NCBI RefSeq assembly: GCF_024451105.1
Contig: NZ_JANGEY010000006.1
Span: 62,001-126,000 of the forward strand
Source of the DNA: Stutzerimonas stutzeri
GTDB lineage: Bacteria; Pseudomonadota; Gammaproteobacteria; Pseudomonadales; Pseudomonadaceae
DNA length: 64,000 nucleotides
Direction of reading: 5' to 3'
The position numbers and the translations under genes were made by a program. Each line of letters begins with the position of its first letter. Position 1 is the stretch's first letter. Below are positions 1 through 10,568 of the stretch, piece by piece. Below the pieces are notes generated by a model. That model was given only the letters and a program-made list of their open reading frames with translations, did no database searches and was not told where the DNA came from.

Positions 1-612
1 TCGGCGGCCGCCCACGAGCTGGCCGCCGAGCAGGTCGACCTGTACCTGACCTGGGGCGAGCCGCCGCAGGCGGTGGCCGAGAAGATCGCCGACGTGCGCG
101 CCCGCGCTGCCAAACATGGCCGCACGGTGAAGTTCGGCATCCGCCTGCACGTGATCGTCCGCGAGACCAACGAGGAGGCCTGGGCCGCCGCCGAACGGCT
201 GATCAGCCACCTGGACGACGACACCATCGCCAGGGCGCAGGCCTCGCTGGCGCGCTTCGATTCGGTCGGCCAGCAGCGCATGGCCGCCCTGCATGGCGGC
301 AGCAAGGACAACCTGGAGGTGTCACCGAACCTGTGGGCCGGGGTCGGCCTGGTGCGCGGCGGTGCCGGTACCGCGCTGGTCGGCGACGGCCCGACCGTGG
401 CGGCGCGGGTCAAGGAGTACGCCGATCTCGGCATCGATACCTTCGTGTTCTCCGGCTACCCGCACCTGGAAGAGTCCTACCGGGTCGCCGAGCTGCTGTT
501 CCCGCACCTGGACATCGCCCAGCCGCAACGCCCCGAGAGCCACGGCTACGTCAGCCCGTTCGGCGAGATGATCTCCAGCGACATCCTGCCCAAGGCGGCC
601 GCGCAGAGCTGA
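1..612 (+). CDS. ssuD: FMNH2-dependent alkanesulfonate monooxygenase, C-terminal fragment
   Basis: The first 203 codons in the window are open from base 1, so the gene starts upstream and this is roughly its C-terminal half (the family is about 380 residues). The protein is a luciferase-fold flavin monooxygenase that cleaves C-S bonds of alkanesulfonates, releasing sulfite under sulfur limitation. I recognise the stretches [38 protein letters not shown] and [20 protein letters not shown], which are typical of SsuD. It is followed by ssuC, ssuB and ssuF in the usual order. The truncation is only the window edge; nothing suggests a broken gene. Confidence 0.95.
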   Translation, partial: SAAAHELAAEQVDLYLTWGEPPQAVAEKIADVRARAAKHGRTVKFGIRLHVIVRETNEEAWAAAERLISHLDDDTIARAQASLARFDSVGQQRMAALHGGSKDNLEVSPNLWAGVGLVRGGAGTALVGDGPTVAARVKEYADLGIDTFVFSGYPHLEESYRVAELLFPHLDIAQPQRPESHGYVSPFGEMISSDILPKAAAQS

Positions 613-630
613 GGCCGCGAACCCCGCTCG

Positions 631-702
631 CCCTGGGCGCGCCGTAGGGGCGAATTCATTCGCCTGCCACAACGCGCCCAGGGCGAATGAATTCGCCCCT
701 AC
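631..702. repeat. palindromic repeat element between ssuD and ssuC
   Basis: Bases 644-664 and 682-702 are a 21-base inverted repeat (GTAGGGGCGAATTC... / ...GAATTCGCCCCTAC). Outside and interleaved with it, 631-641 (CCCTGGGCGCG) and 673-683 (CGCGCCCAGGG) form a second perfect inverted repeat. The element fills most of the 103-base gap between ssuD and ssuC. It resembles the short dispersed palindromes common in Pseudomonas intergenic DNA. It could form a strong hairpin in the ssu transcript and lower expression of ssuCB relative to ssuD, but that is inference. Confidence 0.8.
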
Positions 703-715
703 ACGAGTTGCCATC

Positions 716-1507
716 ATGAGTACGCGCACTACCGAAAAACTCCTCCTGCGCCTGGCGCCCTGGGCCCTGCCGGTCCTGCTGCTCGGCGTCTGGCAGCTGG
801 CCGCGGGCAGCGGCTGGCTGTCCACCCGCATCCTGCCGGCGCCCAGCGCCGTGGCCGCAGCCGGCTGGGCGCTGCTGAGCAGCGGCGAGATCTGGCAGCA
901 CCTGGCGATCAGCGGCTGGCGCGCCGGCATCGGCTTCGCCATCGGCGGCGGCCTGGGCCTCGCGCTCGGCTTCGTCACCGGCCTGTCGACCTGGGGCGAA
1001 CGCCTGCTCGACAGCTCGGTGCAGATGATCCGCAACGTGCCGCACCTGGCGCTGATCCCGCTGGTGATCCTGTGGTTCGGCATCGACGAGAGCGCGAAGG
1101 TCTTCCTGGTCGCCCTCGGCACCCTGTTCCCCATCTACCTGAACACCTACCACGGCATCCGCAGCGTCGACGCCGGCCTGGTGGAGATGGCGCGCAGCTA
1201 TGGCCTGTCCGGGTTCGCCCTGTTCCGCCAGGTGATCCTGCCCGGCGCGCTGCCATCGATCCTGGTCGGCGTGCGCTTCGCCCTCGGCTTCATGTGGCTG
1301 ACCCTGATCGTCGCGGAAACCATCTCGGCCAACGCCGGCATCGGCTACCTGGCGATGAACGCCCGCGAGTTCCTGCAGACCGACGTGGTGGTGCTGGCGA
1401 TCCTGCTCTACGCGGTGCTCGGCAAGCTGGCCGACCTCGCCGCCCGCGGCCTCGAACGCGCCTGGCTGCGCTGGCATCCGGCCTACCAGCAAGGAGGTGC
1501 CAAATGA
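716..1507 (+). CDS. ssuC: sulfonate ABC transporter permease
   Basis: 263 residues, an inner-membrane permease of the nitrate/sulfonate/taurine class with about six hydrophobic helices. The cytoplasmic coupling (EAA-type) loop is visible around residues 155-185 ([10 protein letters not shown] then [13 protein letters not shown]). It works with SsuB and a periplasmic binding protein encoded upstream of this window to import aliphatic sulfonates for SsuD. Its TGA stop overlaps the ATG of ssuB (ATGA), so translation is probably coupled. The repeat at 631-702 lies just upstream of its start. Confidence 0.94.
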   Translation: MSTRTTEKLLLRLAPWALPVLLLGVWQLAAGSGWLSTRILPAPSAVAAAGWALLSSGEIWQHLAISGWRAGIGFAIGGGLGLALGFVTGLSTWGERLLDSSVQMIRNVPHLALIPLVILWFGIDESAKVFLVALGTLFPIYLNTYHGIRSVDAGLVEMARSYGLSGFALFRQVILPGALPSILVGVRFALGFMWLTLIVAETISANAGIGYLAMNAREFLQTDVVVLAILLYAVLGKLADLAARGLERAWLRWHPAYQQGGAK

Positions 1508-2301
1508 GCGCCCAGGACCTGAAGCGCGGCATCCCGCTGCACCTGCACGGCGTGGCCAAGGCCTTCGGTGCGCGCACGGTGCTGCACGGCATCGACCTGC
1601 ACATCCCCGCCGGCCAGTTCGTCGCCGTGGTCGGCCGCAGCGGCTGCGGCAAGAGCACCCTGCTGCGCCTGCTGGCCGGCCTGGACCATGCCACTTCCGG
1701 CGAACTGCACGCCGGCAACGCGCCGCTGGCCGAGGCCCGCGAGGACATCCGCCTGATGTTCCAGGATTCGCGCCTGCTGCCGTGGAAACGGGTGATCGAC
1801 AACGTCGGCCTCGGCCTGTCCGGCGACTGGCAGAGCCAGGCACTGCAAGCGCTGGAAGCGGTCGGCCTTGGCGAGCGCGCCCACGACTGGCCGGCGGCGC
1901 TGTCCGGCGGGCAGAAGCAGCGCGTGGCGCTGGCCCGCGCGCTGATCCACCGCCCGCGCCTGCTGCTGCTCGACGAGCCGCTCGGCGCGCTGGACGCACT
2001 GACCCGCATCGAGATGCAGCAGCTGATCGAGCGCCTGTGGCAGCAGCACGGCTTCACCGTGCTGCTGGTCACCCACGACGTCAACGAGGCGGTGGCGGTC
2101 GCCGACCGGGTGATCCTGATCGAGGACGGCCACATCGGCCTCGACTTGGCGATCCCGCTGGCCCGCCCGCGTCCGCACGCCTCGGCAGCGCTGGCCGCGC
2201 TGGAAGCCCGGGTGCTCGAGCGCGTGCTGGCCCTGCCGGCGCAGGAAGAAACCGCCGAGCCCGTATCGCCCCTGCCCACGCAGCTGCGCTGGGCCCTGTA
2301 A
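1504..2301 (+). CDS. ssuB: sulfonate ABC transporter ATP-binding protein
   Basis: 265 residues from the ATG that overlaps the ssuC stop. Walker [10 protein letters not shown] is at residues 44-52, with the signature LSGGQKQR, Walker [14 protein letters not shown] and the switch histidine in VTHDVNEAV. It energises uptake of alkanesulfonates through SsuC. The spacing SSGG-DEP-H is that of the SsuB/TauB/NrtD family, and the ssu neighbours decide the substrate. An AAGGAGG ribosome site lies at 1491-1497, inside the 3' end of ssuC. Confidence 0.94.
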   Translation: MSAQDLKRGIPLHLHGVAKAFGARTVLHGIDLHIPAGQFVAVVGRSGCGKSTLLRLLAGLDHATSGELHAGNAPLAEAREDIRLMFQDSRLLPWKRVIDNVGLGLSGDWQSQALQALEAVGLGERAHDWPAALSGGQKQRVALARALIHRPRLLLLDEPLGALDALTRIEMQQLIERLWQQHGFTVLLVTHDVNEAVAVADRVILIEDGHIGLDLAIPLARPRPHASAALAALEARVLERVLALPAQEETAEPVSPLPTQLRWAL

Positions 2302-2344
2302 CCCACCGATTCCGCATCACCCCTACCCCTCGAGGAGCAAGACC

Positions 2345-2560
2345 ATGACCATCAAGGCCATCAACGTGCGCAACCAGTTCAAGGGCACCATCAAGGAAAT
2401 CGTCCTGGGCGACGTGCTGTCGGAAATCGACGTGCAGACCGCCGCCGGCATCGTCACCTCGGTGATCACCACCCGCTCGGTCAAGGAGCTGGAACTGGAT
2501 ATCGGCAGCGAGGTGATCGCCTTCGTGAAATCCACCGAGGTGTCGATCGCCAAGCTGTGA
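2345..2560 (+). CDS. ssuF: TOBE-domain molybdopterin-binding protein SsuF
   Basis: 71 residues, a single TOBE/MOP-like domain (starts MTIKAINVRNQFKG, ends EVSIAKL). Small molbindin-like proteins of this type close the ssu operon of pseudomonads as SsuF, where they are needed for sulfonate use by an unclear route. It starts 43 bases after ssuB, behind the purine-rich GAGGAGCAAG. By family such domains bind oxyanions such as molybdate; whether SsuF does is not shown by the sequence. Last gene of the operon. Confidence 0.9.
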   Translation: MTIKAINVRNQFKGTIKEIVLGDVLSEIDVQTAAGIVTSVITTRSVKELELDIGSEVIAFVKSTEVSIAKL

Positions 2561-2731
2561 GCCCCCAGTCCCGCCGCTGCCGGCAGACCAGCATGGTTTG
2601 CAGGCAGTGGTGCTCTTCAGTTCAGAGCAAGCGCTAAAACGCGTTCCAGTTGAGCACATCCACCAGATGCCGGGTGCCGGCTACGCAGGCATCGCCCGCA
2701 CGCACGCAGATCAGCTTGGGCAGACGACGCT

Positions 2732-3034
2732 GACCGGCAGCTTGCAGCCGAAACACTGGGCTACCAGCAGGTCGACGGCAACAGCGACTTCCCCTTCCTC
2801 AATCAGGGCGCCGGCGCCTCCAGCTACCTGATCAGCGACCGGCAGACCGCCAAGTTCCAGAATGCCGGCGAGCGTACCTGGCTGACCGGCTACCGCCACG
2901 ACTTCGCCAAGCTCGGCGCGCCGGGCCCGCAGGACAGCGTGGTCTACCTGAGCGGCGACAGCAGCGACACGGCCGATGGCGAGAACCATGCCTGTTCGGA
3001 GAGCTTCTTCCGCAGCCTGAAGTCGAGCGCCTGA
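2732..3034 (+). pseudogene. remnant of an OprD-family outer-membrane porin
   Basis: Reading frame 2 between about 2732 and the TGA at 3032-3034 gives a stretch that looks like the internal beta-barrel part of OprD/OprQ porins: LGYQQVDGNSDFPFLNQG, then AGERTWLTGYRHDFAKLGAPG, then VYLSGD. In the family these blocks are followed by more than 100 further residues; here the frame stops soon after, and no signal peptide or N-terminal barrel is found upstream. I read it as a decayed internal piece, probably left from a porin gene that once followed the ssu operon. No start codon or ribosome site supports expression. Confidence 0.6.
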
Positions 3035-3102
3035 AAACGCTCCTGTCATGCGCGGCATGACTCGGGCCAGAGCGCTCGGCGTCGGAAGACTCGATCCGCC
3101 CC

Positions 3103-3516
3103 TCAGCAGTAGCGCGCGATCACCTCGCGCGGCTCGACCATCTCCTCCGTGTCGACCAAGCGCACCAGCCCCCGCACCCTGCCCCAGGCGAAAACACGCA
3201 CCCCACTCTCCTCGTCGAGGAAGCCATGAAAGGCATGGGCATCCAGGGTCGTCACACCGACCCGCGCATGGGCGACCACCCCGCCGGGGCTGTCGTAGCT
3301 GAATTCGATCGTGAACATCGCCGCCACGGCGACGACGGGCTGCGACGGCAGTGGCACGCTTGCCAGCTTGCGGCCGTTCTCGTCGAGGCCGCGCTCCGCC
3401 ATCAGCTCCCTGAGGGTCTTCTCCGCACGCCCCCGCCCGCCGCCGGCCAGCTCCACTTCCCGGCCCGCGTGCCGCCAGCCCCCGACAATGCTCGTCAACA
3501 CCAGCATCCAGTTCAT
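3103..3516 (-). CDS. small hypothetical protein, possible WYL-like domain
   Basis: 137 residues on the minus strand from the ATG at 3516, chosen because GGAGG lies about 10 bases before it; the frame is open further upstream but without a better site. The N-terminus (MNWMLVLTSIVGG) is hydrophobic, possibly a short membrane anchor. The C-terminal half (IEFSYDSPGGVV... TLDAHAFHGFLDEE... VFAWGRVRGLVRLVDTEEMVEP) has the look of a WYL-type Sm-like beta domain, as seen in short stand-alone proteins. I do not recognise a specific family. Neighbours (porin remnant, DUF6306-like gene) give no functional hint. Confidence 0.5.
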   Translation of the reverse strand: MNWMLVLTSIVGGWRHAGREVELAGGGRGRAEKTLRELMAERGLDENGRKLASVPLPSQPVVAVAAMFTIEFSYDSPGGVVAHARVGVTTLDAHAFHGFLDEESGVRVFAWGRVRGLVRLVDTEEMVEPREVIARYC

Positions 3517-3819
3517 GGAAAACGCGCCTCCATGCTGCCCAGTCGATGATTCCTGAGCGTAGCAGGCAGCTTTCTTCAGCCCCTTCCACTGGTCGCCGGA
3601 CGCGACACGCGGCAGCCAGCGGCCCCACCGGCCGCGTCCGCCAAGAGCCGCCACCACCGATCTCCCGTTGTAAATCAGCGCCTTGCGGCGCCCTGCCGGA
3701 TCGACAGACGGATGCTCCCCGCTCGTCGGACAGCGCCCCCGACCGCTCCTGCCCCGACGGGTGCTCACGAGCACAGGACGAAGCAGCTACCATCAGGCAT
3801 CCGTACAGGGGGAAAGCTC
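3517..3819. other. intergenic stretch without a recognisable gene
   Basis: About 300 bases between the divergent hypothetical gene and the DUF6306-like gene. I see no convincing coding frame, RNA gene or strong promoter. It must contain the promoters of both flanking genes; an AGGGGGA ribosome site at 3807-3813 serves the plus-strand gene. Confidence 0.4.
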
Positions 3820-4215
3820 ATGACCGATACACTCGACGAACTGCTGCAGAGTCTGATCAGCGCCGAGCGCGCCGGCGTCCAGGTCGCCTCCGCCAGCCTG
3901 CGCGAATGCACGGACCCGGCGCTCAGGGCGCTGCTCGAGCGGATCCTCGCCGGCGAGGGAGAAAGCTGCCGGCGCCTGCTGACCTGCCTGAAGCATCTGG
4001 GCCTGGAGCCGAACCGGGAGACCGGCAGCTTTTACGACAAGGCGATGGCGATAGCCGACCTGCAACAACGCCTGGCATTCATCGACCGCGGCCAGCAGTG
4101 GGTGATCCGCAAGCTGCGCGAACACCTGCCGCAATGCGGCGACCCGCTGGTGCACGGCGAACTGGAAGAGGTGCTGCGCATCCACGAGGAGAACAGCGCC
4201 GCCGCGCAGGTCTGA
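3820..4215 (+). CDS. helical ferritin-like/DUF6306-type protein
   Basis: 131 residues, start chosen at the ATG preceded by AGGGGGA. It is almost entirely alpha-helical, with repeated E/H-containing segments (SAERAGVQVASASLRE, GEGESCRRLLTCLKHLG, EEVLRIHEENSAA). This looks like a small four-helix ferritin-like bundle of the DUF6306 kind. The spaced Glu/His residues could bind metal, but I cannot assign a complete ligand set. It converges with cysS, and the two share a hairpin terminator. Function unknown. Confidence 0.55.
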   Translation: MTDTLDELLQSLISAERAGVQVASASLRECTDPALRALLERILAGEGESCRRLLTCLKHLGLEPNRETGSFYDKAMAIADLQQRLAFIDRGQQWVIRKLREHLPQCGDPLVHGELEEVLRIHEENSAAAQV

Positions 4216-4227
4216 ACCCTCCAAACG

Positions 4228-4256
4228 AAAAGGGCCGCCTCGCGGCAGCCCCTTTC
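4228..4256. terminator. bidirectional hairpin between the DUF6306-like gene and cysS
   Basis: AAAAGGGGC-type stem: AAAAGGG at 4228-4234 pairs with CCCTTT near 4250-4255 around CCGCCTCGCGGCAG, with A/T tracts on both sides. It sits between convergent genes ending at 4215 (+) and 4273 (-). Confidence 0.7.
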
Positions 4257-4272
4257 GGCACGGCGGAACGCC

Positions 4273-5658
4273 TTACTCGGCGAGGCGCCAGGTGGTGCCA
4301 CCCTTGCCGTCCTCCAGCACCACGCCCATGGCGGTGAGCTGGTCGCGGATGCGGTCGGACTCGGCCCAGTTCTTCTCGGCGCGTGCGGCCAGGCGCGCAG
4401 CGATCAGCGCCTCGACCGCGGCGGCGTCGACCTTGCCCGCGGCGCCGGCCTGCAGGAAGGCGTCCGGCTCGAGCTGCAGCACGCCGAGCACGCCGGCCAG
4501 CTCCTTGAGGCGCGCGGCCAGCGCGGCGGCGGCGTTCAGGTCGCTCTCGCGCAGGCGGTTGACCTCGCGGATCATCTCGAACAGCACCGCGCAGGCTTCC
4601 GGCGAGTTGAAGTCGTCGTCCATCGCCGCGCCGAAGCGGGCGACGAACTCCTCGCCACCGGCAGGCGCCGCCTCCGGCAGGCCCTTGAGGCCGTTGTAGA
4701 AGCGCTCCAAGGCGCCCCTGGCCTCGCGCAGGCTGTCCTCGGAGTAGTTGATCGGGCTGCGGTAGTGGCTGGACACCAGCAGGTAGCGCACCACCTCGGG
4801 GTGGTACTTCTCCAGCACCTCGCGGATGGTGAAGAAGTTGCCGAGGCTCTTGGACATCTTCTCGCCGTCGACGCGCACCGCGCCGGCGTGCATCCAGGCG
4901 TTGGCGTACAGCTTGCCGGTGGCTGCCTCGCTCTGCGCGATCTCGTTCTCGTGGTGGGGGAACACCAGGTCCGGGCCACCGCCGTGGATGTCGAAGGTCT
5001 CGCCCAGGCAGCAGGTGGACATCACCGAGCACTCGATGTGCCAGCCCGGACGCCCGGCGCCCCACGGCGACTCCCAGCTCGGCTCGCCCGGCTTGGCGCC
5101 CTTCCACAGCACGAAGTCGAGCGGATCTTCCTTGGCCTCGTCGACCTCGATGCGCGCGCCGATCTTCAGGTCCTCGATCTTCCGCCGCGACAGCTTGCCG
5201 TAGCCCTCGAACTTGCCGACCCGGTAGTAGACGTCGCCGTTGCCCGGGGCGTAGGCGAAGCCCTTGTCGATCAGGGTCTGGATCATCGCGTGCATGCCGG
5301 CGATATGGTCGGTGGCGCGCGGCTCGAGGTCCGGACGCAGCACGTTGAGGCGCGCCTCGTCCTCGTGCATCGCTTTGATCATGCGCGCGACCAGATCCTG
5401 GAACGACTCGCCGTTCTCGTTGGCGCGCTTGATGATCTTGTCGTCGATGTCGGTGATGTTGCGCACATAGGTCAGCTCATAGCCGCGATGGCGCAGCCAG
5501 CGGGCGACCACGTCGAACGCCACCATCACCCGCGCATGGCCGATGTGGCAGAAGTCGTAGACGGTCATGCCGCACACGTACATGCGCACCTGGTTGTCGA
5601 CCAGGGGCGTGAAGACGTCCTTGCTCTTGCTCAGGGTGTTGTAGATCGACAGCGCCAT
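4273..5658 (-). CDS. cysS: cysteinyl-tRNA synthetase
   Basis: 461 residues, the normal length. It charges tRNA-Cys with cysteine in the cytosol. The class I signature is visible as CHIGHARV near residue 37 and the KMSKS loop as [12 protein letters not shown] near residue 265. The zinc-site residues include the Cys in YVCGMTVYD, the Cys in WHIECSVM and His/Glu in FPHHENEI. It lies 3 bases downstream of glnS, so the two synthetases form an operon, as in P. aeruginosa. A hairpin terminator follows. Confidence 0.98.
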   Translation of the reverse strand: MALSIYNTLSKSKDVFTPLVDNQVRMYVCGMTVYDFCHIGHARVMVAFDVVARWLRHRGYELTYVRNITDIDDKIIKRANENGESFQDLVARMIKAMHEDEARLNVLRPDLEPRATDHIAGMHAMIQTLIDKGFAYAPGNGDVYYRVGKFEGYGKLSRRKIEDLKIGARIEVDEAKEDPLDFVLWKGAKPGEPSWESPWGAGRPGWHIECSVMSTCCLGETFDIHGGGPDLVFPHHENEIAQSEAATGKLYANAWMHAGAVRVDGEKMSKSLGNFFTIREVLEKYHPEVVRYLLVSSHYRSPINYSEDSLREARGALERFYNGLKGLPEAAPAGGEEFVARFGAAMDDDFNSPEACAVLFEMIREVNRLRESDLNAAAALAARLKELAGVLGVLQLEPDAFLQAGAAGKVDAAAVEALIAARLAARAEKNWAESDRIRDQLTAMGVVLEDGKGGTTWRLAE

Positions 5659-5661
5659 GAC

Positions 5662-7332
<1,671 letters not shown>

Positions 7333-7401
7333 GGGATCCTTGCTATGCGGCACGCGGCTCAGGGTAGGCCGCTCAAGTCAAAGCCCGTATCATAGCCGAA
7401 G

Positions 7402-7419
7402 CTGTCAACCCCCTGACAG
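7402..7419. promoter_or_regulatory. inverted repeat in the divergent glnS/ppiB region
   Basis: CTGTCA at 7402-7407 and TGACAG at 7414-7419 form a perfect 6+6 inverted repeat with a 6-base spacer in the 120-base region between divergent glnS and ppiB. A TATGAT-like hexamer on the minus strand (7389-7394) could be the glnS -10. The repeat may be an operator or chance; no named regulator fits. Confidence 0.35.
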
Positions 7420-7452
7420 GCCTTAGATTTTCCGACAGAGCGAAACGAATAC

Positions 7453-7950
7453 ATGATCAAGCTGCACACCAACTTCGGCGTCATCACCCTGCAACTGTTT
7501 GCCGACAAGGCCCCGGAAACTGCAGCCAACTTCGAGCAGTACGTGAAAGATGGCCACTACGACGGCACCATCTTCCACCGCGTGATCGACGGCTTCATGA
7601 TCCAGGGCGGCGGCTTCGAACCGGGCATGAAGCAGAAGAGCACTCGCGCACCGATCAAGAACGAGGCCAACAACGGCCTGTCGAACAAGAAGTACACCAT
7701 CGCCATGGCCCGCACCATGGATCCGCACTCGGCCAGCGCGCAGTTCTTCATCAACGTCAAGGACAACAGCTTCCTCGACCACAGCGCGCCGACCACCCAG
7801 GGCTGGGGCTACGCGGTGTTCGGCGAGGTCGTCGAAGGCATCGACGTCGTCGACAGGATCAAGGAAGTGAAGACCGGCAACCGCATGGGCCACGGCGACG
7901 TGCCGGTGGACGACGTGATCATCGAGAAGGCCGAAGTCGTCGCCGAGTGA
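7453..7950 (+). CDS. ppiB: cyclophilin-type peptidyl-prolyl isomerase B
   Basis: 165 residues without signal peptide, the length of the cytoplasmic cyclophilin PpiB. It catalyses cis-trans isomerisation of Xaa-Pro bonds. Active-site blocks are [14 protein letters not shown] (catalytic Arg after His, residues 39-53) and [17 protein letters not shown] (residues 84-100). Four bases separate its stop from lpxH, so the two are co-transcribed, matching the ppiB-lpxH pair of P. aeruginosa. Confidence 0.96.
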   Translation: MIKLHTNFGVITLQLFADKAPETAANFEQYVKDGHYDGTIFHRVIDGFMIQGGGFEPGMKQKSTRAPIKNEANNGLSNKKYTIAMARTMDPHSASAQFFINVKDNSFLDHSAPTTQGWGYAVFGEVVEGIDVVDRIKEVKTGNRMGHGDVPVDDVIIEKAEVVAE

Positions 7951-7954
7951 TTCG

Positions 7955-8680
7955 ATGAGCGTCCTGTTCATCTCGGACCTGCATCTCGAAGCGCAGCGCC
8001 CGGACATCGTCCGGGCGTTTCTGCATTTCCTGGACGCCCGCGCCACCGGCGCCGAGGCGCTGTACATCCTCGGCGACTTCTTCGAGGTGTGGATCGGCGA
8101 CGACGGCATGGACGACTTCCAGCGCGCCATCGCCAGCGCCCTGCGTCGCCTGAGCGACAGCGGCACGCGCATCTTCCTGATGCACGGCAATCGCGACTTC
8201 CTGATCGGTCGGCGCTTCTGCCGCGAGGCCGGCTGCACCCTGCTCAGGGAAGGCAGCGTGGTCGAGCTGTACGGCGAGCCGGTGCTGCTGCTGCACGGCG
8301 ACAGCCTGTGCACCCGCGACGAGAGCTACCAGCGCCTGCGCAAGCGCCTGCGCAACCCCTTCTCCCTCTGGCTGCTGCGCAACCTGCCGCTCGCCACCCG
8401 CCACAAGCTGGCGCGCAAGCTGCGCGACGCCAGCCGCCTGCGTACCCGCGAGAAGGCCGCCGAAATCGTCGACGTCACCCCCGAAGCGGTGCCGCAGGTG
8501 ATGGCCGAACGCAAAGTGCGCACCCTGATCCACGGCCACACCCACCGCCCCGCCGTGCACAAGCTGCTGGTCGACGGCCAGAACGCCCGGCGCATCGTCC
8601 TCGGCGACTGGGACAGGCAGGGATGGGTACTCGAGGTCGACGAGCAGGGCTACCGGCTGGACGCCTTCCCTCTGACCTGA
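7955..8680 (+). CDS. lpxH: UDP-2,3-diacylglucosamine diphosphatase
   Basis: 241 residues, a calcineurin-like metallophosphoesterase that hydrolyses UDP-2,3-diacylglucosamine to lipid X in lipid A synthesis at the inner membrane. Metal-binding motifs are in order: SDLHLE (residue 6), [26 protein letters not shown] and IHGHTHRP. Together with lpxK at the far end of the window it belongs to the Raetz pathway. It follows ppiB by four bases. About 140 bases separate it from the secretion operon. Confidence 0.96.
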   Translation: MSVLFISDLHLEAQRPDIVRAFLHFLDARATGAEALYILGDFFEVWIGDDGMDDFQRAIASALRRLSDSGTRIFLMHGNRDFLIGRRFCREAGCTLLREGSVVELYGEPVLLLHGDSLCTRDESYQRLRKRLRNPFSLWLLRNLPLATRHKLARKLRDASRLRTREKAAEIVDVTPEAVPQVMAERKVRTLIHGHTHRPAVHKLLVDGQNARRIVLGDWDRQGWVLEVDEQGYRLDAFPLT

Positions 8681-8822
8681 CCCTTGCCGGCTGCCGCAAC
8701 GGCCGCCGGTCGGCGCCCGGCATGGCGCAAGCCGCAAAGCCCGCCTATAACTGGAGAGAAACCCAGCCTGCGGTCGGCGCCTCGCTCCGCCTCATCGGCC
8801 AGTACCGCGCCGGAGGATTTCA

Positions 8823-10562
8823 ATGGACCTGTTGTCGTCCCCCCGCTCCGAACTGGCCGAAGCGTTGTTCCGTCTACGCCGCACCTTCTATGCCGTGGGC
8901 TCGTTCAGCGGGGTGATCAACCTGTTGATGCTGGTGCCGGCCCTGTACATGCTGCAGGTCTACGACCGTGCGCTGATCAGCGGCAACGTCACCACTCTGG
9001 GCATGCTCACCCTGCTGGTGGTCGGCCTTTACGTTCTGATGGGGCTGCTGGAGGTGGTCCGCTCCAGCGTGCTGATCCGCGTCAGCAACCGGCTGGACAT
9101 GACCCTCAACGAGCGCGTGTTCAACGCCTCCTTCGAGCGCAACCTGCGCCGCAGCGGCGCCAACCCCTCGCAGGCTCTGCAGGATCTCTCCCAGGTCCGC
9201 CAGTTCCTCACCGGCAACGGTCTGTTCGCCTTCTTCGATGCGCCCTGGACACCGATCTACCTGGTGGTCATCTCGCTGGTCCACCCGCTGCTCGGCCTGG
9301 TCACCCTGATCGGCTCGCTGCTGCTGGTCGGTCTCGCCTGGCTGACCGAAACCAGCACGCGCAAGCCACTGGCCGAGGCCAACCAGGTCGCCCTCGTTTC
9401 CGCCGCCTCGGCCAACAACAACCTGCGCAACGCCGAGGTGATCGAAGCCATGGGCATGCTGCCGGCGATCCGTCAGCGCTGGCTGGCCAGCCACCTGAGG
9501 GTTCTCGAGCTGCAGGGCCTGGCCTCCGACCGCGCCGCCTGGATCACCGGCCTCACCCGCTTCGTGCGCATCACCCTGCAGTCGCTGATCCTCGGCGCCG
9601 GCGCCCTGCTGGCGATCCGCGGCGAGATCACCCCGGGGATGATGATCGCCTGCTCGATCCTCGGCGGGCGCGCGCTGGCTCCGGTCGAACAGGCCATCGC
9701 GACCTGGAAGCAGTTGCTATCCTGTCGGGCCGCCTGGGGACGCCTGAGCGGCCTGCTCAAGGACTTCCCGGCCCGCCCGGAGGCCATGCCGCTGCCGCCG
9801 CCCAGCGGTCAGCTCAGCGTGGAGAACGTCTTCGCCGGCGCCCCGGGCTCGACCACGCCGATCCTCCGCGCCATCGGCTTCAGCCTCGCGCCGGGCGAGG
9901 CGCTGGGGGTGATCGGCCCTTCGGCGTCCGGCAAGTCGACTCTGGCGCGCCTGCTGGTCGGCGTCTGGCCGGCCCAGGCCGGCAAGGTGCGCCTGGACGG
10001 CGCCGACATCTCCCAGTGGAACAAGGAAGAACTCGGCCCCTGGCTCGGCTACCTGCCTCAGGATGTCGAGCTGTTCGAAGGCAGCATCGCCGAGAACATC
10101 GCCCGCTTCGGCCCAGTGGACGGCGAAGCGGTCATCCTCGCCGCCCGCAAGGCCGGGGTGCACGAGATGATCCTGCGCCTGCCGCAGGGCTACGACACCC
10201 GCCTGGGCGCCGACGGCAGTTCGCTGTCCGGCGGCCAGAAGCAGCGCGTCGCCCTGGCTCGCGCACTGTACGGCGATCCGGCGCTGATCGTCCTCGACGA
10301 GCCCAACTCCAGCCTCGACGATGTCGGCGAGATGGCACTGATCCAGGCGCTCGGCGACCTCAAGCGCCGCGGCAGGACCCTGGTGCTGATCTCGCATCGC
10401 CCCACGGTGCTCAACATCGTCGACAAGATTCTGCTGCTGCGCGAAGGCACGGTGCAGATGTTCGGCAACCGCGACGAGGTGTTCGCCGCGCTGCGCCAGG
10501 CCAGCGTCGTGCCGGCCCCGGCTGCCGGCACCCCGCTGACCTCGGTCAAGACCAGGGAGTGA
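8823..10562 (+). CDS. type I secretion system permease/ATPase
   Basis: 579 residues, the size of the PrtD/AprD family of exporter ABC proteins. The N-terminal membrane domain (residues 20-310) lacks a C39 peptidase. The ATPase follows: Walker A GPSASGKST near residue 363, signature LSGGQKQR and Walker B LIVLDEPNSSLDD. It would energise one-step export of a protein with a C-terminal signal. GGAGG lies 8 bases before the ATG. A TATAAC hexamer at 8746-8751 is a possible -10 in the upstream gap. It heads a three-gene operon with the adaptor and outer-membrane genes. No RTX protease, lipase or inhibitor gene is adjacent, so the substrate is unknown. Confidence 0.92.
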   Translation: MDLLSSPRSELAEALFRLRRTFYAVGSFSGVINLLMLVPALYMLQVYDRALISGNVTTLGMLTLLVVGLYVLMGLLEVVRSSVLIRVSNRLDMTLNERVFNASFERNLRRSGANPSQALQDLSQVRQFLTGNGLFAFFDAPWTPIYLVVISLVHPLLGLVTLIGSLLLVGLAWLTETSTRKPLAEANQVALVSAASANNNLRNAEVIEAMGMLPAIRQRWLASHLRVLELQGLASDRAAWITGLTRFVRITLQSLILGAGALLAIRGEITPGMMIACSILGGRALAPVEQAIATWKQLLSCRAAWGRLSGLLKDFPARPEAMPLPPPSGQLSVENVFAGAPGSTTPILRAIGFSLAPGEALGVIGPSASGKSTLARLLVGVWPAQAGKVRLDGADISQWNKEELGPWLGYLPQDVELFEGSIAENIARFGPVDGEAVILAARKAGVHEMILRLPQGYDTRLGADGSSLSGGQKQRVALARALYGDPALIVLDEPNSSLDDVGEMALIQALGDLKRRGRTLVLISHRPTVLNIVDKILLLREGTVQMFGNRDEVFAALRQASVVPAPAAGTPLTSVKTRE

Positions 10563-10568
10563 GCCGTC

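Noticed and set aside
2598-2831. 77-codon plus-strand frame after ssuF
   Set aside because: No ribosome site or domain, and it overlaps the better-supported porin remnant in another frame.
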